Part shown: positions 31,945 to 39,348 of the stretch, piece by piece
Position numbering within the stretch: the first letter of the stretch is position 1
Layout: each line of letters begins with the position of its first letter
Origin: an uncultured Collinsella sp.
Lineage (GTDB): Bacteria; Actinomycetota; Coriobacteriia; Coriobacteriales; Coriobacteriaceae
Direction: 5' to 3'
Assembly: GCA_900544865.1 (NCBI GenBank)
Contig: UQXA01000015.1
Span: forward strand, 1 to 42,065
Length of the DNA stretch: 42,065 nt
Notes under the pieces: model-generated
What the model saw: only the letters and a program-made list of their open reading frames with translations
The model's database searches: none
What the model was told of the DNA's origin: nothing
Translations under genes and position numbers: made by a program

Positions 31945-32848
31945 GCGGTAAATTTGTGGCGCTACAACGGAGAGCCGATTACGCTTCCGAAGCGATTTGC
32001 CCCACGAGCTGAGTTTATTGAATACCACAACGATATGATATTTAAAGGGTAATTGGACTATCTCCCGACCAAACGAGGATTCGGATTGGCTTGCTGAAAT
32101 GTGGCAGTGCCCTGTTCTAAGCAACGTATTTGCGATAGAGTCGCGCGGGAACGGTGCTCGGGGCCGTTGCACCAGTAGCAAATTACTTATATCGAGCGAT
32201 GTGATGCTGCGATTTCGGAAATGCTTGCCTGGTTGTGGCGCCGACTTCGAAAAGCTGGTTTTTATTTCCATTACAGCTGAAACAGGCCGTCAAAATTCAT
32301 GGAAGATCTTTTCGATAGTAATGGATGAACTGAGGAGGTTTGTCTGGAGGGTGGATCGAGGTTCAAGATTGTTGCGCTCTGAAACGTTTCAGCTGAGGTC
32401 GGAGAGCGATCGCATGAGTCGATTTATATTTCGGCAGCGTTGCATCCATAGAAGAGAGAGGGATGCGTATTCGTTTGGCAGCGAGGGCGTGAGTGGGCGG
32501 GAACTTCGTGGCGTACAGCAATAAGGCTATACCTAAAAGCCTTTGTGTTGAACGGGTTTTCGCGGGAGCGGAGGGTGCGTGCCGCGAGGGACGGTCCGCG
32601 GCACGACCGACCCGGCGCGGCATCCGGAGCGGACGCGGATGCGGCGCGGACGGCCTCTGACGGGCGAGCATGCGACAGTGGTTGCCCTGCTGGGCGGCAA
32701 TAAGCTCGAATCGAGCACGAGCGATTCTTGTCCGGGCGAAGCGTTACAACTGGATTTGTTCTGTTGCCGACTGATCTTGAAGCATGTTGGAAGAAACGAA
32801 ATTATAATTATTTATTTGTCTGTATCTATCGAAATGGAGACCGAGCGC
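31945..32848. other. Decayed spacer between the McrC fragment and the methyltransferase operon
   Basis: About 900 bases with no gene I believe. It has a mixed, low-GC left part, a 14-base palindrome CTGAAACGTTTCAG at 32379-32392, and a very GC-rich block at 32555-32690. That block contains GTGCCGCG (32579-32586) pairing with CGCGGCAC (32597-32604). The last 70 bases are AT-rich and carry the promoter of the next operon. Several short open frames cross it but resemble nothing. Confidence 0.5.
32777..32808 (+). promoter_or_regulatory. Promoter of the restriction-modification operon
   Basis: A consensus -10 TATAAT lies at 32803-32808 in an AT-rich stretch. The best -35, TTGAAG at 32777-32782, is 20 bases away, longer than ideal. 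It would give a leader of about 34 bases before the GTG at 32849. Confidence 0.45.
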
Positions 32849-33772
32849 GTGGAAAACGAGAGGAACATAACGGCAGTTGACCTTTTCGCCGGCTGCGGCG
32901 GAATGTCCCTCGGCTTCGAAAAGGCTGGCGTCAATGTTGTGGCTGCCTACGACAATTGGGACGCTGCCATTGATGTCTATCGCGCTAACTTCCAGCATCC
33001 TGTTTTCAAAAGGGATCTCTCCGACGTTTCCGTATCCGAGGAAGTTGCCGGCTTCGCTCCGGATATCATCATCGGCGGGCCTCCTTGTCAGGATTTCTCG
33101 CAGGCCGGCAAGAGATCCGAGGATGGTGGGCGCGCAATCCTCTCTGTTAGATATGCCGAGATCATCGCGAGGTGCAAGCCTCGCTTCATCGTTATGGAGA
33201 ACGTCCCACGCGTTCGAACGAGCAAATCCATGGAAGCGATTCGGGCCACCCTCAAAGCGCAGGGTTATGGCTTGAGTGGGCGAGTGATGGATGCAAGCCT
33301 GTGCGGGGTCCCCCAAGCTCGCAAGAGATACTTCTTGATCGGATGCCTTGGGGCGCCCGACGGGTTCCTCGACCCATATCTTGAGAAGGGCCTTTCTGAC
33401 CATCAGATGACAATTCGTGAGTATCTCGGTAACGAGCTTGGAATTGATTACTACTTCAGAATTCCGCGAAGCTACACGAGGCGGGCCATCTTCAGCATCG
33501 ACGAGCCCTCGGTCACTATTCGTGGTGTGGACAGGCCGATACCGCCGAACTACAAGCTTCACCCCAACGACGCGGCGGACCTCAGTCAAGCCCGGTGCTT
33601 GACTCCAAAGGAACGCAGTAGGATCCAGACTTTCCCGGAGTCTTTCAAGTTCTTTGGGAGTAAGACGGATATCAACCAGATGGTGGGCAACGCCGTACCG
33701 GTAAACCTTGCCACCTACGTTGCACGAGCGCTACTAGAGTACAGGAGGGATGTGAGCGATGGACTGCGTTGA
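32849..33772 (+). CDS. C5-cytosine DNA methyltransferase M1 of LlaJI-like system
   Basis: A 307-residue m5C methyltransferase. Motif I is VDLFAGCGGMSLGFE, motif IV with the nucleophile is GGPPCQDFSQAG, motif VI is VMENVP, motif VIII is QARKRYFLIG, motif IX starts near DEPSVTIRG and motif X is VGNAVPV. The region between VIII and IX is short (about 55 residues), so the target-recognition domain is small. The GTG 32849 has GGAGA 8 bases upstream; an in-frame ATG at 32834 is an alternative. It overlaps the next methyltransferase by 14 bases and presumably methylates one strand of an asymmetric site, protecting the host from the McrB/McrC-like nuclease. Confidence 0.9.
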   Translation: MENERNITAVDLFAGCGGMSLGFEKAGVNVVAAYDNWDAAIDVYRANFQHPVFKRDLSDVSVSEEVAGFAPDIIIGGPPCQDFSQAGKRSEDGGRAILSVRYAEIIARCKPRFIVMENVPRVRTSKSMEAIRATLKAQGYGLSGRVMDASLCGVPQARKRYFLIGCLGAPDGFLDPYLEKGLSDHQMTIREYLGNELGIDYYFRIPRSYTRRAIFSIDEPSVTIRGVDRPIPPNYKLHPNDAADLSQARCLTPKERSRIQTFPESFKFFGSKTDINQMVGNAVPVNLATYVARALLEYRRDVSDGLR

Positions 33773-34646
33773 TCTTTTCTCGGGATGCGGCGGTATGTCG
33801 CTCGGATTCCAGAATGCGGGCTTCAACATAAAGGCGGCGTTTGATAACTGGCAGGCGGCTGTCGACATCTATTCGGCAAACTTCGACCACCCGGCATTCA
33901 AATACGATCTTTACGATGCGGAAGCGGTCCCGAAAATTGAAGAGTATTCGCCGTCGATGATAATCGGTGGCCCCCCTTGCCAGGACTTCTCCATTGCGGG
34001 CGCCAGACAGCGCGGCAAAAGGGCCAATCTCACCATCCGATATGCTGAGATAGTTCGGGACGTCAGACCCGAGTGGTTCGTCATGGAGAATGTTTACAAT
34101 ATCGAGCGGATGGACGTCCTGCCCGAGGCGCTGGAAATATTCCGCAATGCTGGATACGGTCTCACGAGGCGCGTCCTCAACGCCAGTCTATGTGGTGTGC
34201 CTCAGATTCGCAGGCGCTTTATCCTTGTCGGTCATCTTGGTGATAAAGATGACTTTCTCGGCGAACTCTTGGATTCAAGGCTGAGCGACAAGCAGATGAC
34301 CGTCAGGGATTACCTTGGCGATTCGCTCGGCACGCAATACTTCTACATGCATCCACGCAACTTCCAGCGTAGGGGCGTCTTCACGATTGACGAGCCAGCG
34401 GTAACGGTACGAGGCACCAACCGTCCGATACCGCCAGCATATAAGAGGCATCATGCCGACAAGGCTGATATTTCTGAAGGTGTGAGAGCCTTAACATACA
34501 AGGAGCGCAGCTATCTGCAAACCTTCCCCGAAGAGTTTGAGTTTGTCGGGTCCAAGACAGACATTGAGCAGGCGATTGGCAATGCCGTGCCAGTTAAGCT
34601 TGCTGAGTACGTTGCTAGATGCATAGCTGACTATGCAGCAGATTAA
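33759..34646 (+). CDS. C5-cytosine DNA methyltransferase M2 of LlaJI-like system
   Basis: Paralogue of M1, 295 residues: CVDLFSGCGGMSLGFQ, GGPPCQDFSIAG, VMENVYN, QIRRRFILVG, DEPAVTVRG and IGNAVPV. It is recognisably similar to M1 along the whole length, including GVPQ and PIPP segments, so the pair arose by duplication. The likely division of labour is one enzyme per strand of a non-palindromic site, as known for LlaJI. AGGAGGG stands about 10 bases upstream of the ATG inside M1, and translation is probably coupled. Confidence 0.9.
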   Translation: MDCVDLFSGCGGMSLGFQNAGFNIKAAFDNWQAAVDIYSANFDHPAFKYDLYDAEAVPKIEEYSPSMIIGGPPCQDFSIAGARQRGKRANLTIRYAEIVRDVRPEWFVMENVYNIERMDVLPEALEIFRNAGYGLTRRVLNASLCGVPQIRRRFILVGHLGDKDDFLGELLDSRLSDKQMTVRDYLGDSLGTQYFYMHPRNFQRRGVFTIDEPAVTVRGTNRPIPPAYKRHHADKADISEGVRALTYKERSYLQTFPEEFEFVGSKTDIEQAIGNAVPVKLAEYVARCIADYAAD

Positions 34647-34660
34647 TTGTGGTGGTTGCC

Positions 34661-36520
34661 ATGTCCTTTGTCGATGAATGGAATTTGAGCTATCCCATTC
34701 CGAATTCTATATATAGCGAGAATACGCTATCCGTTCGCGGGAGAACAGTTGGACAAGGTGGTGCTGGACAGTACGAACTCAAAGGTTCAGGCTCTCTTGC
34801 AAACGGGGATACGCTGACTGCAGTTGACATTATCGGACACGCAATCATCTTGGAAGTAGTCGTACCCTCTACTGGGCAAGTTGTCTCCCTTGGCACGCGT
34901 TATCCCGTTGCAAAAAAAGGCGGAAAAGTACGTGTGCAAATACAAGGAGACGGGGCAAAGCGTCCAAATGTCGGCAACTTGTTTGCCGCACTGCTGTTGT
35001 TGCCAGTGACGGGCAAAGTAAACGATTCATCGCCGTTGCAAGAGGACGGTTTTGCGGAAAGGACATTCTGGATGGATGCAGCCGAAGTAAAGCCTGTGGG
35101 CGTCTCCGAAGATGCATATATCTTGGAGCTAACGAAACTCTTCTTCGCCACTGGAAGCAGATACAAAGACGGGCAGTTTTCGGGTGCGATAGATTACGAC
35201 TACAAGTCGAGAATTGACGATCTTATTGCCCTTTGCAATCGCGGATGCAAGATGAGGGCTGGTAGCCTGACCACGGCATTCAAGTATTTCGCTGACGTTT
35301 ACGCAGGGAAACTTGAGTTTGATTACAGCGTGGCTGAGTTCATGCGAAACCTCATAGCGAGCCAATTGATTGCCGAAGAGGGCATCGACTACGAACAAGG
35401 CGATGACGTGCTGCCCGCAATGCATCAACTAATCGACCTTGCTGCAAAGAATTCATCGAAAGCATCAAGCAGAGAGAAGAGGACTTTTCAGCTAAACAAC
35501 CTTCCAGCTGAATTTAAAACCGACTTCTCCAGGCGCTACATCACGTCACTACTGGCAAAGCCCTTTGTCATCCTTGCTGGCAACAGCGGAACAGGCAAGA
35601 CGCGGATTTCCAAGCGTTTTGCAAAGTACCTTGAGGTCTTGGATGAAGACGGGGAGCCAAACTGGTTGCTCGTCCCGGTCGGTGCCGACTGGACCGACAA
35701 CACCAAGGTGCTGGGCTTCTTCAACCCGATTGCAGACGGCGGCAAAGGCGCGTACGAAGAGACCGGCATACTGAGACTCATCGAACGGGCCAACGCTAAC
35801 CCCGAGGTTCCGTATTTCCTCATCCTCGACGAGATGAACCTGAGCCATGTCGAGCGGTATTTCTCAGACTTCCTCAGCCACATGGAGACCATCGGCGAGG
35901 ATAACCTCATCGTGCTTGATGGGTACGGCGATGGCGGTGCTGACAGGCTGCCCTATCCGCAGAACCTGTTCGTTGTCGGCACCGTGAACATCGATGAGAC
36001 CACTTACATGTTTAGCCCCAAGGTGCTCGACAGGGCAAACGTCATAGAGTTCAAGCCGTCGAAGGCCGAAGTCCTCGCAGGGTTCAAAGCCATCGAGGAT
36101 GCGCCGGACGTTGCCGTCGCAGCTTCCGGCGTCCCCCAGGCTTTTCTGCGTCTCGCCAAGGACATATGGGAGGGAGCCAATTACATCAGCGAAGATGATG
36201 CTAACGCCATCTTCGAGAAGTTCGGCAAGCTGTATGAAGAGCTGGAGAAATGCGGCTATGAGTTTGCCTTCCGCACCGTGCGCGAAGTGCGAATGTACGT
36301 TAATGCCGCGCACGAGCTTGACGGCGAGAACTACGAACTCGAGCGTTCTGTCGATGAGCAGATTGTCCAGAAGGTGCTGCCGAAGCTCCATGGTAACAAG
36401 CGTGAGATCGGCAATCTGCTTAAAAGCCTGAAAGACATATGCGATGGCGAGCTGAGCTCCGTTAAGATAAGCCAGATGGCAGCGAAACTCGATAACGTGC
36501 AGTATGCGAGCTTCATCTAG
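34661..36520 (+). CDS. McrB-type AAA+ motor subunit (LlaJI R1-like)
   Basis: 619 residues. The N-terminal 270 residues are beta-rich and then helical and would be the DNA-recognition part; I see no known domain by eye. The motor starts near residue 300: Walker A LAGNSGTGKTRISK (about 304-317), Walker B FLILDEMNLSHVERYFSDF (about 386-404), where LDEMNLS is the McrB hallmark, and sensor VVGTVNIDETTYMFS near 438. McrB-type subunits use NTP, usually GTP, to translocate DNA and activate the nuclease partner. I start at ATG 34661; a GTG at 34649 would add 4 residues. McrC starts 3 bases after the stop. Confidence 0.9.
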   Translation: MSFVDEWNLSYPIPNSIYSENTLSVRGRTVGQGGAGQYELKGSGSLANGDTLTAVDIIGHAIILEVVVPSTGQVVSLGTRYPVAKKGGKVRVQIQGDGAKRPNVGNLFAALLLLPVTGKVNDSSPLQEDGFAERTFWMDAAEVKPVGVSEDAYILELTKLFFATGSRYKDGQFSGAIDYDYKSRIDDLIALCNRGCKMRAGSLTTAFKYFADVYAGKLEFDYSVAEFMRNLIASQLIAEEGIDYEQGDDVLPAMHQLIDLAAKNSSKASSREKRTFQLNNLPAEFKTDFSRRYITSLLAKPFVILAGNSGTGKTRISKRFAKYLEVLDEDGEPNWLLVPVGADWTDNTKVLGFFNPIADGGKGAYEETGILRLIERANANPEVPYFLILDEMNLSHVERYFSDFLSHMETIGEDNLIVLDGYGDGGADRLPYPQNLFVVGTVNIDETTYMFSPKVLDRANVIEFKPSKAEVLAGFKAIEDAPDVAVAASGVPQAFLRLAKDIWEGANYISEDDANAIFEKFGKLYEELEKCGYEFAFRTVREVRMYVNAAHELDGENYELERSVDEQIVQKVLPKLHGNKREIGNLLKSLKDICDGELSSVKISQMAAKLDNVQYASFI

Positions 36521-36523
36521 CCT

Positions 36524-38959
36524 ATGGACGGCAGCATCGGCGCAATCCGCTTTGCAGCGGATGGAAGAACAATAGCCAGGCTCTACCAGAGCGGTGCGCA
36601 TGACCGAGTCGATTGGGACGAGGAACAGCAGACCGGGCTAACCGGGCTGACGTGTTTCGGTCTCAAGCCGGAAGCATCCCAGAATGGCGCTGGTTCAACA
36701 CCAGCCTTCGCCGTCAAGGACGGTCTTGACGGGAGTCCCACGCTTCGAATCAACGAAACCACATGTTATGTGCTCGAATACGAGCGGACCCCTGATGGTG
36801 GCCTGCATCCTCGCGCCTCGTTCCAAAACGAAGGCAAGAATATCAGGTGCGACAGAAACGGCAATAGTGTCACCTTCCAGTTCGTGAACTATCTCGGGCG
36901 TTCGAGGATTCGATTCGGCGAGGAAGCTGATGCGCCGATGCTACAGTTCGAAGTCGTCCCGCTCAAGATTGGCTATGAAGACGATTACATCGAGCTCACC
37001 GAGGAGCTTGCCGCAAGGTGCGCTGCGCTGCTCCTTGACTACTCGGGCTCCACGTCGAACGTTTACAAGCAAGCCGACGAGAATCGCGAGACGCTGCTTG
37101 AGCAGTTCGTCTTCCTGCGGCAGTTCTGCTACGAACCGAACCTCCAAGCCCTCTTCGAGGCGATAAAGAGGAACCCTGATAGGACGCTGGATCACGAGGA
37201 CGAGCTGCGGTCGGTTGGGGCTGGCATGCCGTCCCGGAGGTTTTATACGAACCCCTTCTCGAACAGCCGGATGTGGACGCGCTTGAACTGCGGCGGCGAT
37301 GCGGGAGGCGTCTACCTCCCCCAGATGGTCAGCGTCACGCGCAAGTACGACCTGCTCGACACGCCCGCCAATCGGTTTGTGAAATTTGCCCTGCATGAGA
37401 TTGACCGGATCTGCACCTCTCTGATGACTGTCCTGGATGCCGAGAAGGGCGATACTCGGCAGACGGAGTGTTATCGCGAAGCCGCCGCGCTGCACGCCAT
37501 GCTGGATACGATACTCAGCGACGCCTTCTTCGACGATGTCGGCACCCTGCAGATGATGCCTCAGAACAACCAGGTGTTGCAGAAGCGCGAGGGATACTCG
37601 CAGATCTTCTTCGCATATTCCATGCTCGATATGGCGCTGCAGCTCGACTGGAAGGGCAAGGATGACATCTACGAGGGCGAATCGAAGAATGTGGCCCTCC
37701 TCTACGAGTACTGGATCTTCTTTGAGCTGTACGACATCGTAAGGGGGATCGAGGGGTGCGAGCCGATAAGCACCGATGACCACCCATTTATCGGGACGAA
37801 TCCCGACGGTGGGCTGTCAATATCCCTCAAGCAGGGCGTACGCTCCTGCCAGTCATTCCAGATTGCGCAGTGCGGCGCGAAGGTAAACCTCTACTACAAC
37901 CGCACCTTCTCGCCCCGTGACTTTCATGCCACTCGTTACGAGGGTTCGTACTCGAGACCGTTCAGACCCGACTACACGCTCGCGATATTCCCGGATGCTT
38001 ATACAAACGAGCGAGCCGCAGTGCAAGATGGAGCTGTTGCATTCGTCCACTTCGACGCCAAGTACCGCATCACCGACTTGACGGGGCTTGTCGGCAAGGA
38101 TGTGGGCACCGAGGAGGCAGAGCGCGAGGAACTTAACGAGGAGAAGGCGGCCTCCACCACGAACACCTACAAGCGCGGTGACCTGCTGAAGATGCACACG
38201 TACAACGACGCGATACGGCGCACGGTTGGCAGCTACGTGCTTTATCCGGGGTCGGGCGAAACGGGCGAGAAGGGCCAATTCCGGCTCTTCGAGGAGATTT
38301 TGCCGGGTGTCGGCGCTTTCGCCATGAAGCCGAGCATCAGCAGGACGGCAGAGAATGCGTTGCGCGATTTCATAGAGAAGGTCATCGGCGAGAACACGGC
38401 AAGCAATACGCGGCTGAACCGGCTGAGCTACTTCACCGAAATGGTTGTGGCTGAGCCTCCAAGCGCGGGCAAGACGGATAGCGACTCCTACGGGCATGGT
38501 GGCGAATCGTTCGTGATTGGCTACATTCGAGGGGACTCTCCCGATGACTACTATCACTTTCTCGAAAGCAGCGGCAGGCTCCGCAAGGGCGGGCGCTTTC
38601 TCTTCTACTTCTATGCCATTAAGGACGGGCATGTCTACTCGCACCATAAGGATCTCTTCCGCACGTCGTGGTTCCGCTTCTATCGGAACGCCATAAGCCA
38701 GACGAACACCTACGAGATCGAGCCTGTGGCGTGTCGCATAACCTCGAATGAGCTGGTTTCGAGGGACGAGCTGGCCGACCGCCTGGCCGACCTTGGCTAC
38801 GTGCGGGATCGTGGGAATCAGGGTGCCGACTTCTACTATGTCCTGTCCGTGCGGGTGGAAGATGACGCGGCAGAACCCTTAAGCCTGGGGCGCAGGGCGG
38901 TGGATGAACAGAACGGCAACGATGCGTTCAGCCCCCACTCGCCAAAGATTGTTGGGTGA
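36524..38959 (+). CDS. McrC-like nuclease subunit, DUF2357 with PD-(D/E)XK domain (LlaJI R2-like)
   Basis: 811 residues. The N-terminal half (about 1-300) fits DUF2357, the region thought to contact the McrB-type motor. The nuclease core is at about 440-600: an acidic FRPDYTLAIFPD followed by HFDAKYRITDL, where FDAKY (about 510-514) is the (D/E)XK element. The last 133 residues (FLESSGRL ... DAFSPHSPKIVG) form a separate module that exists as a second, inverted copy at 31543-31944. No clear ribosome-binding site, so it is probably coupled to the McrB gene. It cleaves unmethylated or foreign DNA with the McrB-type partner (inference from family). Confidence 0.88.
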   Translation: MDGSIGAIRFAADGRTIARLYQSGAHDRVDWDEEQQTGLTGLTCFGLKPEASQNGAGSTPAFAVKDGLDGSPTLRINETTCYVLEYERTPDGGLHPRASFQNEGKNIRCDRNGNSVTFQFVNYLGRSRIRFGEEADAPMLQFEVVPLKIGYEDDYIELTEELAARCAALLLDYSGSTSNVYKQADENRETLLEQFVFLRQFCYEPNLQALFEAIKRNPDRTLDHEDELRSVGAGMPSRRFYTNPFSNSRMWTRLNCGGDAGGVYLPQMVSVTRKYDLLDTPANRFVKFALHEIDRICTSLMTVLDAEKGDTRQTECYREAAALHAMLDTILSDAFFDDVGTLQMMPQNNQVLQKREGYSQIFFAYSMLDMALQLDWKGKDDIYEGESKNVALLYEYWIFFELYDIVRGIEGCEPISTDDHPFIGTNPDGGLSISLKQGVRSCQSFQIAQCGAKVNLYYNRTFSPRDFHATRYEGSYSRPFRPDYTLAIFPDAYTNERAAVQDGAVAFVHFDAKYRITDLTGLVGKDVGTEEAEREELNEEKAASTTNTYKRGDLLKMHTYNDAIRRTVGSYVLYPGSGETGEKGQFRLFEEILPGVGAFAMKPSISRTAENALRDFIEKVIGENTASNTRLNRLSYFTEMVVAEPPSAGKTDSDSYGHGGESFVIGYIRGDSPDDYYHFLESSGRLRKGGRFLFYFYAIKDGHVYSHHKDLFRTSWFRFYRNAISQTNTYEIEPVACRITSNELVSRDELADRLADLGYVRDRGNQGADFYYVLSVRVEDDAAEPLSLGRRAVDEQNGNDAFSPHSPKIVG

Positions 38960-39015
38960 TCATCTGGTCATTTTCAGAGTAGCGGTAACACCTACGGGCG
39001 CGCGAGGGGCAACGC

Positions 39016-39264
39016 ATGAGGCCAATCGTCTACAACGGGGTTGACCTGTCGGGCGTGTGCTCTGCCGAGGTCATCGAGAAAGTTGCCCTGCCCGTGGAGG
39101 TGGAGACCCTGGCGGTGCCGAGGCGTGCCGGCGCACTGCTGGTGGCGGGGCGGCTGTCCCCCAGGCCAGTGCGGGCGCGGCTGTTCATGGACACCCGCCC
39201 GCGCCTTCAGGACGATGTTCGGCGACAGGGACGACGCAGCGGCGCTGCCACGTCGCGCAGGTAG
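39016..39264 (+). pseudogene. Remnant of a siphovirus distal-tail (Dit-like) gene
   Basis: The first 58 residues (RPIVYNGVDLSGVCSAEVIE ... RARLFMDTR) resemble the N-terminus of Dit-like phage tail component proteins as I remember them from Coriobacteriia prophages. The frame then runs into DDVRRQGRRSGAATSRR and stops at 82 residues, far short of the usual 200 or more. GAGGGG stands before the ATG. GC content is much higher than in the neighbouring cassette. The rest of the 389-base gap up to 39348 continues GC-rich and looks like decayed phage sequence in other frames. Confidence 0.5.
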
Positions 39265-39348
39265 CGGAGGAGGGTTGCTCCCAATGGCCCGCGGCGTCCG
39301 CGCCCCGGTGCCACCCCGTGACCGGCGGCTTCGCTCGAAGCCGCTACA

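Noticed and set aside
32099..32524. 141-codon plus-strand open frame in the spacer
   Set aside because: No ribosome-binding site, no recognisable domain, and it runs antisense through the fused pseudogene region.
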